Notes: generated by a model from the letters alone, not told the origin. Shown: positions 41,247 to 49,959, counted from the stretch's first letter. The stretch is 64,000 nt of DNA from DASTPP01 sp035762175 (GCA_035762175.1 DASTPP010000337.1:1-64000); one strand, 5' to 3'. Numbers and translations are program-made.

Positions 41247-42098
41247 TCAGCCGGGCGCCCCCGCGGCGCGCGAGGCCGAGGCGAGATCGATCTGGCGCAC
41301 CTCGGGCAGCGCCTCGCCGAGGAAGCGCCCGGCGACCTCGGCGAAGCCGCCCGGCAAGTCGGTCACGAGCACCTCGAGCGGCGCCCCGGCGGGGGCGGCG
41401 GCGGCGAGGCCCCGCTCGCCCAGAAAGCGCGCGACCTCGTCGGCGACGGCGCTCGCCGTGTCGATGACCTCGACGGGCGCGCCGGCGAGCGCCTCGGCCT
41501 CGGCGGCGATGACCGGCTTGAGCAGGGGGTAGTGCGTGCAGCCGAGCACGACGACGCGGGCGCCGGCGCGCACGAGCGGCTCGAGGTAGCGGCGCGCGGC
41601 CAGGCGCGGCACCTCGCCCTCGACCCAGCCCTCTTCGGCGAGCGGGACGAAGAGCGGGGCGGGGCGGGCGACGACCTCCGAGCGGGTGCTGAAGGCGGCG
41701 ACCGAGCGCGGGTAGGCGCCCGAGGCGACGGTGCCGGGGGTGCCGAGCACGCCGATGACGCCGCCCCGGGCGCGCTCGACGGCGAGCCGGGCGCTCGGCT
41801 CGATGACGCCGAGCACGGGCAGGTCGAACTCGACCCGCAGCGCGTCGAGGGCGACCGAGCTGACGGTGCCGCACGCGACGACGAGCGCCTTGACCCCGCG
41901 CTCGACCAGCACGCGGGCGCAGCCCCGGGCGTAGCGCACGACGGTCTCGGCCGAGCGGGTGCCGTAGGGCACGCGCGCGGTGTCGCCGAGGTAAACGATG
42001 GCCTCGCCGGGCAGGCGCCGGCGCAGGGCCCCGACGACGGTGAGGCCGCCGAGGCCCGAATCGAAGACGCCGAGCGGCGCGTCGGCACGGGTGCGCAT
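41247..42098 (-). CDS. murI: Glutamate racemase
   Basis: 283 residues from ATG 42098 (an ATG at 42116 is possible). It interconverts L- and D-glutamate for peptidoglycan. Seen: LGVFDSGLGGLTVVGALRRR (Asp8-type), YLGDTARVPYG, first catalytic Cys in VVACGTVSSVAL, GVIEPSARLAVE, second catalytic Cys in VLGCTHYPLLKPVI. The first Cys motif is normally C-N-T-A; here Gly replaces Asn. Otherwise complete and of normal length. Confidence 0.93.
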   Translation of the reverse strand: MRTRADAPLGVFDSGLGGLTVVGALRRRLPGEAIVYLGDTARVPYGTRSAETVVRYARGCARVLVERGVKALVVACGTVSSVALDALRVEFDLPVLGVIEPSARLAVERARGGVIGVLGTPGTVASGAYPRSVAAFSTRSEVVARPAPLFVPLAEEGWVEGEVPRLAARRYLEPLVRAGARVVVLGCTHYPLLKPVIAAEAEALAGAPVEVIDTASAVADEVARFLGERGLAAAAPAGAPLEVLVTDLPGGFAEVAGRFLGEALPEVRQIDLASASRAAGAPG

Positions 42099-42235
42099 GG
42101 GGAGCCGTGCGGGCATGGCAGAGCCCGGGCGCGTGGGCAACGGGCGCGTGATCCGACGGCGTCGGGGGCGGCCGCTCAGGCATCCGCGGGGTGGGCGCCC
42201 GACCGGCGGCCGGGCGCGCGAGCGGCGGCTGGGCG

Positions 42236-42320
42236 CCCTACCCGCAGGCGGGCGGGCGCGCCCGGCGGGGCGGCGATGCAGTCGATCTACGGCCCTACCC
42301 GCAGGCGGGCGGGCGCGCCC
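42236..42320. repeat. 28-bp direct repeat pair near kinase 3' end
   Basis: CCCTACCCGCAGGCGGGCGG... is found at 42236-42263 and 42293-42320, with a partial third (CCCTACCGGCGG) near 42350. The repeats contain the palindrome CCGCAGGCGG-like core. They fill the 42099-42351 gap upstream of murI, downstream of the kinase. Confidence 0.65.
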
Positions 42321-42351
42321 CACTGGGGCTGGGCTGTGGGTGGCGGGCGCC

Positions 42352-43845
42352 CTACCGGCGGCTGGGTGCGGGGGCGGCGGGCGGGCGCTTGGGCGCGGCG
42401 CGCCGCGGCGGGGCCACCTTGGGGGCAGCAGGGGCAGCAGGGGCAGCAGGGGCGGCAAGGACGGCGGGAGTGGCGGGGGCCGACGGCGCGGGCTCGGGCG
42501 GGGCCGCCGCGGGCTCGGGCGGGGCGTCGTCACGGGCCCGGGGGGGTTCGGGCTCGGCGCGCTCGCCGAGCGCCCGGTCGGCCGGCGGCGCAGCCGGCGC
42601 GGCGGCGCGCTCGGCGGTCGCGCCCGGCAGCGCGGGGCCGGCGGGCGGCGAGAGCGCGCTCGCGGGCTCGTCGGCGGGCGCGCCCTTGGCGGGGCCGGAG
42701 CCGACGAGGTTGACGATGGCGGCGAGCGCCCCGAAGACGGCACCGAGGCCGCCGGCCCAGAGCCCGAGCCGGGGGCCGGCCGGGCCGGCCGGCGGGTGAG
42801 CGCCGAGGTCGGCGTCGACGTCGGCGACCGACGCGAGCGACGAGCGCACGTCGGCCGAGAGGCGGCCCGAGGGCTCGACGGGGGCGGAGAGCGGCGAGGC
42901 CTCGGCGAGCGCGCGCAGCTCTTGGAGGAACTCGCGCTGGTCGGCCGGCCCGGTCGGCAGGCGGAGCTCGGCGGCGGCCTGGGCGAGGTCGTCGGCCATG
43001 GCGGCGGCGGACGGGTAGCGCTCGTCGCGGGCGCTCTGCACCGCGCGCTCGATGACGCGCAGCAGGGGCCCGGGCGTCTTCGGCGCGAGGGCGCTGAGCC
43101 GCTGGAACTGCCCCGCCATCGCCGCCCGCAGCACCTCGACGTCGCCGGTCTGGTCGTAGGCGCGGCGGCCGGTGATCATCTCGTGCAGCACGAGGCCGAG
43201 GGTGAAGATGTCGACGCGCCCGTCGAGATCTTCGCCCCGCGCCTGCTCGGGCGCGAGGTAGCGGAACTTGCCCTTGACCATGCCGTGGTCGGTCGAGGCG
43301 CTCTCGCCGTAGGCGCGGGCGAGGCCGAAGTCGAGCAGCTTGACCCGCCCGTCGTAGAGCACGAAGACGTTGTGCGGGCTCAGGTCGCGGTGCACGAGCC
43401 CGGCGAGCTTGCCGCTGTCGGCCGTGTAGGCGTGCGCGGCGTGCAGCGCCCGCGCCGCCTCGACGCCGACGCGGGCGACGAGCCCGAGCGGCAGCTTCTT
43501 GCCCGCGCCCGCGGCGAGGCGCAGCATCTTGGCGACGTCGAGCCCCTCGAGGTACTCCATCACCATGAAGAGGCGCGTGCCGGCGCGCCCCGCGTCGTAG
43601 AGGCGCACGATGTTCGGGTGCTGCAGCCGCGCGAGGATGCGCGTCTCGCGCTCGAAGGCGGCGACGTGCTCGGGCGCGCGCTCGAGCTCGCTGCGGATGG
43701 TCTTGACGACCACGAGCCGCGCCGGCTGCCCCCGCCGCCGCTCGCGCGCGAGGTAGACCCGGCCCATGCCCCCCGTGTCGAGCACGCGCAAGAGCTCGTA
43801 CGGGCCGATGGAACGGCGTAGTCGCACGACCTCGAGAGTACACAA
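42352..43845 (-). CDS. Serine/threonine protein kinase, membrane-anchored
   Basis: 497 residues from ATG 43845. Eukaryotic-type kinase: Gly loop LDTGGMGRVYLA, catalytic Lys in VVVKTI, catalytic loop LVHRDLSPHNVFV, DFG in LLDFGLARAYG, APE in YLAPEQARG, all within residues 15-290. A transmembrane helix lies near residue 375 (LWAGGLGAVFGALAAIVNLV), followed by an Ala/Pro-rich tail with a run of A-P repeats (APAAPAAPAAPK). Typical of myxobacterial Hanks kinases. Targets unknown. Confidence 0.94.
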   Translation of the reverse strand: MCTLEVVRLRRSIGPYELLRVLDTGGMGRVYLARERRRGQPARLVVVKTIRSELERAPEHVAAFERETRILARLQHPNIVRLYDAGRAGTRLFMVMEYLEGLDVAKMLRLAAGAGKKLPLGLVARVGVEAARALHAAHAYTADSGKLAGLVHRDLSPHNVFVLYDGRVKLLDFGLARAYGESASTDHGMVKGKFRYLAPEQARGEDLDGRVDIFTLGLVLHEMITGRRAYDQTGDVEVLRAAMAGQFQRLSALAPKTPGPLLRVIERAVQSARDERYPSAAAMADDLAQAAAELRLPTGPADQREFLQELRALAEASPLSAPVEPSGRLSADVRSSLASVADVDADLGAHPPAGPAGPRLGLWAGGLGAVFGALAAIVNLVGSGPAKGAPADEPASALSPPAGPALPGATAERAAAPAAPPADRALGERAEPEPPRARDDAPPEPAAAPPEPAPSAPATPAVLAAPAAPAAPAAPKVAPPRRAAPKRPPAAPAPSRR

Positions 43846-43945
43846 TCTGCCGGCGCGCCGCGAGTCTATCGCTATCTTCGTGCCGGGCCGGGGCCCGCCC
43901 CGAGCGCGTTTGCGGGCTTGTGCGAAAAGGCGGCACAGCCGCTCA

Positions 43946-44025
43946 CCCGTTCAGGGCCGCCCGGCCAAGCGCCCGCCGCCCGTTCAGGGCCCCGCCTTGA
44001 CAAGGGGACACCCGTTCAGTAGAGT
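43946..44025 (+). promoter_or_regulatory. lexA promoter with three LexA-type half-sites
   Basis: CCCGTTCAG occurs at 43946, 43979 and 44011. GTTCAG is the conserved half of the LexA box described for Myxococcus. TTGACA (43997-44002), 17-base spacer and TAGAGT (44020-44025) form the promoter; the third CCCGTTCAG lies within its spacer, so bound LexA would block polymerase. The -10 ends six bases before the ATG, implying a leaderless or near-leaderless mRNA. Confidence 0.75.
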
Positions 44026-44031
44026 TGCGCC

Positions 44032-44673
44032 ATGCGTGGCCTGACCCCGAGGCAGCAGCAGGTGCTCGAGTTCATCCGCTCGTCGATCCGCGAGCGAGGC
44101 TACCCGCCCACGTTGCGCGAGATCGGGCAGCATATGGGTATCCGATCGACCAATGGGGTCAACGACCACCTGCGGGCGCTCGAGCACAAGGGCTACCTGA
44201 CGCGCGAAGACATGAAGTCGCGCTCGCTGCGGCCGACCGACCTGGCCGTGGCGAACGGGGCGCGCTCGTCGGGCGAGAGCGACGTGCTCGACGTGCAGAT
44301 CCTCGGCCGCGTCGCCGCCGGCATCCCGATCTTGGCCGACGAGAACGTTATCGACAGCGTGCGCATCTCGCGCGAGATGGTCGGCGGCGGCCGCGAGGTG
44401 TTCGGCCTGCGGGTCAGCGGCGACTCGATGATCGAGGCGGGCATCTTGAACGGCGATTACATCTTCGTCCGCAAGACGCTCACGGCCAAGCGGGGCGACA
44501 TCGTCGTGGCCCTCATCGGCGAAGAGGCGACGGTCAAGTACTACTTCCCCGAGAAAGATTATATTCGCTTCCAGCCCGCCAATGCGTCGATGGCCCCCAT
44601 CCTGGTCCGCGCCTCCGACTTCCGGCCGACCATGCTGCTCGGCACCGTCGTCGGCATCTTCCGCAAGATCTAG
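44032..44673 (+). CDS. lexA: LexA repressor
   Basis: 213 residues. Winged-helix N-terminus LTPRQQQVLEFIRSSIRERG, PTLREIGQHMGIRSTNGVND, HLRALEHKGY; self-cleavage Ala-Gly in GRVAAGIPILADE; catalytic Ser in LRVSGDSMIEAGI and Lys in EEATVKYYFPE. Full length and complete. It represses SOS genes and cleaves itself with RecA. No ribosome site precedes the ATG, consistent with the leaderless promoter. Confidence 0.97.
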   Translation: MRGLTPRQQQVLEFIRSSIRERGYPPTLREIGQHMGIRSTNGVNDHLRALEHKGYLTREDMKSRSLRPTDLAVANGARSSGESDVLDVQILGRVAAGIPILADENVIDSVRISREMVGGGREVFGLRVSGDSMIEAGILNGDYIFVRKTLTAKRGDIVVALIGEEATVKYYFPEKDYIRFQPANASMAPILVRASDFRPTMLLGTVVGIFRKI

Positions 44674-45178
44674 GGGCGCCCTCGCGGCCTGCCTGGGCCT
44701 CGCCGCCCTCGCCTCGCCGCTCGCCGGCTGCGGCAACCTCGGCTACGCCCGGCACGCCGCCCGCGCCTCCGAAAAGCTCGCGATCGCCCGGCGCTCCGGC
44801 GCCGCCGAGTCGGCCCCCTACGAGACAACGCTCGCCGAAGCGTACCTGCGCAAGGCCGCCGAAGAGGCCGCCGAAGCCGAGTACGAGCACGCCTCCGACC
44901 TGGCGCGCGACGCCGAACGCCTCGCCGATCAGGTCTTGCACAAGGCGTCCGGCGCGCCCTTACCCCCCGCGCCCGAGCGGTTCGTAGCGCCCGCCGGCCC
45001 CGCGGGGGCGGCGCTCGGGGCGCGCTGGTGTATGAACGGGCTCGGTGCCTTCGCCCCTCCCCCGCCCTGCCCCCCGGCGGCTGCGCTGCCCGCACCTCGC
45101 CCTCGCGCTCGCCCTCGCGGCGGTGCCCTCGCTCGCGGCGTGCACGCCGACCTCGGCCCTGCGCGCCGAGATCCGTGA
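44582..45178 (+). CDS. DUF4398-like lipoprotein (start uncertain)
   Basis: The frame opens at ATG 44582 inside lexA, but the protein features begin after the lexA stop: lipoprotein signal LAACLGLAALASPLAGCGNL with lipobox LAGC, then the DUF4398-type helical pair YARHAARASEKLAIARRSGA, LAEAYLRKAAEEAAEAEYEH and ASDLARDAERLADQVLHKA. There is no ATG/GTG/TTG between the lexA stop and the signal, so either the long form or a CTG start is used. The 3' end overlaps the next lipoprotein gene by 134 bases. Family role unknown; often beside OmpA-like proteins. Confidence 0.65.
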   Translation: MRRWPPSWSAPPTSGRPCCSAPSSASSARSRGALAACLGLAALASPLAGCGNLGYARHAARASEKLAIARRSGAAESAPYETTLAEAYLRKAAEEAAEAEYEHASDLARDAERLADQVLHKASGAPLPPAPERFVAPAGPAGAALGARWCMNGLGAFAPPPPCPPAAALPAPRPRARPRGGALARGVHADLGPARRDP

Positions 45179-45554
45179 GGTCGGGGGTGATATGCAGGCG
45201 GCGCGGCGACAAGGCGCGCTGCGTTGCGCGCCCCGCGAGCTCGCCCTGGCCGAAGCCAACCACCGCTTTGCCTTGATCGAGCTCGACCAGGGGTCGCTCG
45301 GCCGGGCTCGTACGCACCTGCGGGTGGCGTCGTTGCATGCCCAGGCGGCCCTCGCGCGGGTGAGTGGGCGGCGCTGTGGGGGGGCGCGACCGGCGGCGAG
45401 CGGGCCGAGCGCGGGGTCGAGCCCGATGCCCCCGGCGGCCCCGATGGTTCCGGCGGCCTCGGGGGGCCCGACGGCCCCGGCAACTCAGGCGCCCCCCGCG
45501 GCCCCGGCGCCGCCGGTGCCCTCGCGTTCGGAGGGCGGCCCGAAGGGGGGGTAG
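45045..45554 (+). CDS. Second DUF4398-like lipoprotein
   Basis: 169 residues from GTG 45045. Signal HLALALALAAVPSLAACTPT with lipobox LAAC; mature helical part EIREVGGDMQAARRQGALRC, APRELALAEANHRFALIELD, LGRARTHLRVASLHAQAAL, matching the preceding protein in plan; the C-terminal 60 residues are Pro/Ala-rich. Together with the preceding lipoprotein and the barrel-like protein that follows it looks like an outer-membrane assembly locus. Confidence 0.68.
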   Translation: MPSPLPRPAPRRLRCPHLALALALAAVPSLAACTPTSALRAEIREVGGDMQAARRQGALRCAPRELALAEANHRFALIELDQGSLGRARTHLRVASLHAQAALARVSGRRCGGARPAASGPSAGSSPMPPAAPMVPAASGGPTAPATQAPPAAPAPPVPSRSEGGPKGG

Positions 45555-45623
45555 CCCGAGGCGGCGGGGTTCGGGGGCGTTGACCCCTCCCCTTGCCCTA
45601 GGGTTCAGAGTAAACAGACGACC

Positions 45624-47294
45624 GTGGCGCATCGTTCAAGGCCGACCGCGGGGCTGTCCCGCCCTTTTCGCTGGGTGCGCTCGACGCTGGGGGCGTTGGC
45701 CATCCTGGCGTTGGCGTCCGAGTCAGGGGCCGCCCCCCGAGACAACGCGGCGCTGCGGCACGACCGCGAGGCGATGGACTCGGACTACCTGGCCAACAAC
45801 TGGTCGGGGGCCGAGACGAAGCTCCGGCGGGCGTTGCGCGACTGCGGCGCCCGGAGCTGCTCGACCAAGGTGCGGGCGCAGGTGCAGCTGCACCTCGGCA
45901 TCATCTTGGTGAACGCGGGCAAGGTGCCCGAGGCCGGGGCGGCCTTCACCGAGGCGCTGCGGCTGAACCCGAGCGCGACGCCCGAGCCCGACTTCGCCAA
46001 CCCCGACGTCGTCAAGACCTTCGACGAGATCAAGCGCAAGTTGAGCGGCGCGTCCGCGACGCCGCCCCCGCCGGCGCCCCCGCCGCCGCCGGCCGAGACC
46101 GAGCCGGCGCCGCCGAGCGATCTGGTGCACACGGCGGTGACCGAGCAGGCGCTGAGCACGCCCGTGCCGATCTACGCCGAGGGCGAGGCGGCGCGCATGG
46201 TGCTCTATTACCGGGGCGCGACGGGCGGCGACTTTACGAAGCTCGAGATGCGCCGCGCGGGCAAGGGGTTTCGCGCCGTGGTGCCCTGCCGCGAGACGGC
46301 CGCGGCGGGCTCGGTCAGCTATTACATCATCGCGCTCGACGCGAAGGGCGAGCCGGTCGGCGGGGCGGGCACGCGCCGGGTGCCCTACCAGGTGGCCATC
46401 AAGGCGCGGGTCGAGGGCGAGCCGCCGCACTTTCCCGGCGAGGGGCCGCTCGCGGCCTGCCCGAGCGGCGCCGTGTGCCCGCCGGGCGTCGACGAGGCGG
46501 GCTGCGAGAAGGCGAGCAAGGGGCAGGCGGGGGCGAGCTGCTCGGACGCGAGCCCCTGCGGCGAGGGGCTCGCGTGCGACGAGGGCGTCTGCCGCGCGGG
46601 CAAGGCGGCCGGGGTCGAATCCAAGAAGAACTGGCTCAGCCTGAGCGCCTCGATCGACATCGCCGTCGTCGCGGGCAACGACGACGTCTGCTCGCTCGCC
46701 AGCCAGAAAGATCGGGGCTCGTACGCCTGCTTCCGCGACGGCGACGACCCCTACCGGGGGCAGCCCCAGCCCGGCGAGGGCGGCACGCTCAGCGGCTATG
46801 TCCGGCCCGGCACGCTACGCTTTCTGGTCGGCTACGACCGCATGCTCTCGCCCAATGTCGCGCTCGGCGGGCGGGCCGGCTACGCGATCCGGGGCTGGCC
46901 GAAGGCGTTTTATGGCGAGACGTTCCTGCCGGCGCACGCCGAGCTGCGGGGCACGTACATCTTCGGCGATCAGCCGCTCGCGCGGCGGGGCATTCACCCC
47001 TACGGCTACGTCGCCGGGGGGCTCGGCCCGGCGGGCGCCGAGGTGCCGAACGTCCAGGTCGAAGACGACTGCGGCTACGGCGGGCGGCCCGCCTGCCCCG
47101 AGGGGCAGCAGCGCGCCATCATCACGGTCTCGGCCCACCGCCGCCTCGGGCGCTTCTTCGGCGGGGCCGGCTTCGGCGCGCTCTGGCTCTTCGCGCCGAG
47201 CACCGGCGTGTACGCCGACGTGAAGGTCTCGGCCTTCTTTCCGACCGTGGGCTTCGCCGTCGCGCCCTCGCTCGGCGTCACCCAGGGCTTCTGA
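45624..47294 (+). CDS. Outer-membrane protein with TPR-like front and beta-barrel-like end
   Basis: 556 residues from GTG 45624. Signal RSTLGALAILALASESGAAP; a TPR-like segment (DYLANNWSGAETKLRRALRD, LHLGIILVNAGKVPEAGAAF); Pro-rich linker; an immunoglobulin-like region (ALSTPVPIYAEGEAARMVLY); a Cys-rich knot (CPSGAVCPPGVDEAGCEKAS, CGEGLACDEGVC); then a C-terminal half of alternating strands (GYVRPGTLRFLVGYDRMLSP, ALGGRAGYAIRG, HPYGYVAGGLGPAGAEVP) ending VAPSLGVTQGF with C-terminal Phe. A recognised pattern in myxobacterial outer-membrane proteins; function unknown. Confidence 0.8.
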   Translation: MAHRSRPTAGLSRPFRWVRSTLGALAILALASESGAAPRDNAALRHDREAMDSDYLANNWSGAETKLRRALRDCGARSCSTKVRAQVQLHLGIILVNAGKVPEAGAAFTEALRLNPSATPEPDFANPDVVKTFDEIKRKLSGASATPPPPAPPPPPAETEPAPPSDLVHTAVTEQALSTPVPIYAEGEAARMVLYYRGATGGDFTKLEMRRAGKGFRAVVPCRETAAAGSVSYYIIALDAKGEPVGGAGTRRVPYQVAIKARVEGEPPHFPGEGPLAACPSGAVCPPGVDEAGCEKASKGQAGASCSDASPCGEGLACDEGVCRAGKAAGVESKKNWLSLSASIDIAVVAGNDDVCSLASQKDRGSYACFRDGDDPYRGQPQPGEGGTLSGYVRPGTLRFLVGYDRMLSPNVALGGRAGYAIRGWPKAFYGETFLPAHAELRGTYIFGDQPLARRGIHPYGYVAGGLGPAGAEVPNVQVEDDCGYGGRPACPEGQQRAIITVSAHRRLGRFFGGAGFGALWLFAPSTGVYADVKVSAFFPTVGFAVAPSLGVTQGF

Positions 47295-47312
47295 CGCCGC
47301 GAGGCCCACGCG

Positions 47313-47420
47313 GCCGCCGCCCGCGGGCTTCGCGCGCCGCAGGGCCCTCCTTGCCGTCGCCCGGGGGCTTCGGACGCCGAAGAGCGCGCCTCGCCGCCGC
47401 CCGCGGGCTTCGCACGCCGC
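47313..47420. repeat. Three 28-bp direct repeats, exact 40-bp period
   Basis: GCCGCCGCCCGCGGGCTTCG-type units at 47313, 47353 and 47393. The first and third differ at one base, the middle one is more diverged. They lie between the outer-membrane protein and the Yip1-like gene and contain CCCGCGGG-like palindromes. Confidence 0.7.
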
Positions 47421-47469
47421 CCGGGGGCCGGTTTGTTGAGCCGCCCGCTTTGAGCTACGTACGAGGGCA

Positions 47470-48261
47470 ATGACCTCTCAGGGCCCCCCCGGGGTCGGCT
47501 GGGCCGACGCCCCCCTGCCGACCGGGCTGCCCCCCGGCTTCCGCCACCCAGACGCGCCGGCCGACGCGGGCGGTGCGCCCGGGGCGGCCATCCCCTGGGA
47601 GGCGCGCGCCCGGCTCGGCGTCGGCCCCGCCTTCGGCCGCACGCTGCGCGGGGCGCTCTTCGAGCCGGCGCGTTTCTTCGGGCACGTGGGCGCGAGCGAC
47701 GAGCTCGCCGACGCCCTGCTCTTCGCCTTCGCTTGCGCCGTCGCCGGCCAGATCGCCCAGACGCTCGCCGACGCGCTCGGGCACGTGCTCTTCCGGGCCT
47801 CGTTCTACCAGCTGATCGAGCACGCGGTCGGCACCTCGTTCGGCGCGAAGGCCTCGGCGCCCGAGCCGCACAACCCCTTCTTTTACTTCGTGCGCCTCTT
47901 TCTCGGCCCGCCCTTCTACGTCGCCTCGCTCTTTCTCTGGGCCGCGCTCGCGCACGGCCTGCTGATGGCCGTCGGCGGCGCGCGCCGCAGTTACTACGTC
48001 ACGGTGCGCGTGTTCGCCTACGCCTCGAGCGCCCTGCTCTTCACCTTCGTGCCCTTCGTCGGCGCGCTGCTGCTCGCGCCCTCGTGGGCGCTCGTCCTGC
48101 ACATCGTCGGGCTCGCGCGCGGGCACCAGACCGACGGCGGGCGCGCCGCCTTCGCCGTGCTCGCCCCCTACGCCTGCGTCTGCGCCTGCGCCGGCGCCGC
48201 CGTCGCCCTCTTCGCCGGGGCGCTTTTTCAGGTTCTGCGCGCGACGCTGGGCAGCCCCTGA
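47470..48261 (+). CDS. Yip1-like integral membrane protein
   Basis: 263 residues from ATG 47470. A Pro-rich N-terminus, then FGRTLRGALFEPARFFGHVG, the family's typical W/F-P-x-x-F-F motif region, and about five transmembrane helices (LLFAFACAVAGQIAQTLADA; FYVASLFLWAALAHGLLMAV; VFAYASSALLFTFVPFVGAL; YACVCACAGAAVALFAGALF). The RSYYVTVRVFAYAS segment is the conserved Yip1 signature. Role unknown. Convergent to the DUF2085 gene; the intervening 86 bases are a G/C-only hairpin-prone stretch. Confidence 0.8.
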   Translation: MTSQGPPGVGWADAPLPTGLPPGFRHPDAPADAGGAPGAAIPWEARARLGVGPAFGRTLRGALFEPARFFGHVGASDELADALLFAFACAVAGQIAQTLADALGHVLFRASFYQLIEHAVGTSFGAKASAPEPHNPFFYFVRLFLGPPFYVASLFLWAALAHGLLMAVGGARRSYYVTVRVFAYASSALLFTFVPFVGALLLAPSWALVLHIVGLARGHQTDGGRAAFAVLAPYACVCACAGAAVALFAGALFQVLRATLGSP

Positions 48262-48347
48262 GCGGCTCGGGGGGCGGGCCCGGCGCCGCGGCGGGCGCGG
48301 GGGCCGGCGGCGCCGCGGCGGGCCCCGCGGCCGGCGCGGCGTTCGGC

Positions 48348-48839
48348 TCAGACCTCCGGCGAGGTCGAGGGGCCGGGCGGCGCGAGGGCGATGCCGGTGA
48401 CGGCGGCGTAGCCGGCGGCGGCGCCGATCGGGTAGGCCACGAGCAGGCCCGAGAGCAGCCGCGTCGGGTGGAAGACGGGGTGCCAGCCGAGGTCTTGGGT
48501 CGTCAATTCGACGAAAAGAAAGGCGAGCCCGAACGAGACCGAGAGGCGCAGCGCGCGCAGCCCCGCGTAGGGCCAGGCCGCCGCGAGGCCCGCGCCGAGG
48601 CCGACGGCGAGCCCGAGGCAGCGCGAGCAGAGCGGCATCGGCGCGCCGAGCAGGAAGAGCGAGCGCTCGGGCAGGCGGTGGCAGAAGGGGGTGAAGAGCG
48701 CGTCGAGCGCGACGGCGAGCTCGCCGACGCCGGCGGCGAGCAAGAGCGGGGGCAGGAAGGGCGCGGCGACCAGGAGGGCGCCGGCGGCGCGCGCGGCGAG
48801 GGCGCCCCAGGGCGGCGAGCTGCGGGCGAGCGCGCTCAT
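48348..48839 (-). CDS. DUF2085 membrane protein
   Basis: 163 residues from ATG 48839, overlapping the upstream glycosylase stop (ATGA). Conserved DUF2085 signature FCHRLPERSLFLLG then MPLCSRCLGLAVG, with the C-H and C-x-x-C residues, and four hydrophobic helices. Function unknown; the Cys/His set could bind metal or haem. Translational coupling ties it to the glycosylase and trxB. Confidence 0.85.
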   Translation of the reverse strand: MSALARSSPPWGALAARAAGALLVAAPFLPPLLLAAGVGELAVALDALFTPFCHRLPERSLFLLGAPMPLCSRCLGLAVGLGAGLAAAWPYAGLRALRLSVSFGLAFLFVELTTQDLGWHPVFHPTRLLSGLLVAYPIGAAAGYAAVTGIALAPPGPSTSPEV

Positions 48840-49954
48840 GCGCCCTTGCCGGGGATGGGGCGCCCGAGCCGCTGCAAGACGGCCCGCAAGTCGTCCCACA
48901 CCTCGCGCTTGGCCGGCGGGTTTCGCAGCAGGTAGGCCGGGTGATACGTCGGCATGACGGGGATGGTAGCGCGGTAGAGGCGCCATTGCCCCCGCGCCCG
49001 GGTGATGGCGATTCGGCCGCCCAGCAGGCCCTCGGCGGCGGTGCCGCCCAGGGCGATGATCACCTCGGGCTCGACGAGCGCGATCTGCTCGGCCAAAAAG
49101 GGCACGCAGGCGCTCATCTCGTCGGGCTCGGGCTTGCGGTTCTGCGGCGGCCGGCACTTGACGACGTTGCCGATGTAGATCTCGTCTTGCTGGAGGCCCA
49201 TCGCCGCCACCATGCGGTCGAGCAGCTGGCCGGCCTTGCCGACGAAGGGCAGGCCCCGGACGTCTTCGTCGGCGCCGGGGCCCTCGCCGACGAACATGAT
49301 GCGGGCCCGCGGGTTGCCGCGCGCGAAGACGCTCTTGGTGCGCCCGGCGTGCAGGCGGCAGCGCGTGCAGCCCGCGGCCTCGCCGGCGAGCACCTGCAGC
49401 CGCACCAGCCTCGCCTCGGCGCCCTCGGGCACCTCGACGCCGAGCGGCGCGCCGGCCCGGAGCGGGGCGGCGTCGACGCCGACCGAGAAGAGGGCGCCCT
49501 GCGAGACGGCCGGGGGGGCGACGGGGGGCGGGCCCGGGGGGCGCGGGCCGGGCGCCGGGGCGGCTTGTCGAGCGCCGGGGCCGGACGGTCGGGGGCCGGG
49601 CTCGAACGCCGCGCCGGCGCCCGGGGGCGCGCCGAAGGCCGGCGCGGGGCCGGCCTCGTGGGCCTCGCGGCCGGCCTGGTCTCGGGCGAAGGGGGCGGCG
49701 GCGGCGGCCTCGTGGCCCGGCCCGAACGCCTGCGGGGCGGGCGCCTCGGCGGGCGGGACGCCAAAGGGCGCGAGCGCGACGACGGACGCGAGCGCGCGGG
49801 GGGCGTCGCCCTCGTCGGGCGCGCCCGCCTCGCCGGCGCTCGGCAGGCCGAAGGTGCCGGCGTCGCGGTGCAGCTCGAGCCAGGCGCGCGCGGCGCCGAC
49901 GAGCGAGCGCAGCGCCTCGCGCGCCGAGACTTCGGCCTCGCCGCCCTCGCCCAC
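48836..49954 (-). CDS. Uracil-DNA glycosylase, family 4 (Fe-S), with long N-terminal extension
   Basis: 372 residues from GTG 49954, with AGGAG upstream and five bases after the trxB stop. The catalytic domain is C-terminal (from about residue 170): Fe-S cysteines in CTRCRLHAGRTK, motif A VGEGPGADEDVRGLPFVGKA, VVKCRPPQNRKPEPDE, and motif B PTYHPAYLLRN. It removes uracil from DNA. The first 170 residues are a short helical part then Pro/Ala/Gly-rich sequence, about as long as the domain itself; such extensions occur in myxobacterial members but have no known role. Confidence 0.92.
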   Translation of the reverse strand: MGEGGEAEVSAREALRSLVGAARAWLELHRDAGTFGLPSAGEAGAPDEGDAPRALASVVALAPFGVPPAEAPAPQAFGPGHEAAAAAPFARDQAGREAHEAGPAPAFGAPPGAGAAFEPGPRPSGPGARQAAPAPGPRPPGPPPVAPPAVSQGALFSVGVDAAPLRAGAPLGVEVPEGAEARLVRLQVLAGEAAGCTRCRLHAGRTKSVFARGNPRARIMFVGEGPGADEDVRGLPFVGKAGQLLDRMVAAMGLQQDEIYIGNVVKCRPPQNRKPEPDEMSACVPFLAEQIALVEPEVIIALGGTAAEGLLGGRIAITRARGQWRLYRATIPVMPTYHPAYLLRNPPAKREVWDDLRAVLQRLGRPIPGKGA

Positions 49955-49959
49955 GGCGC

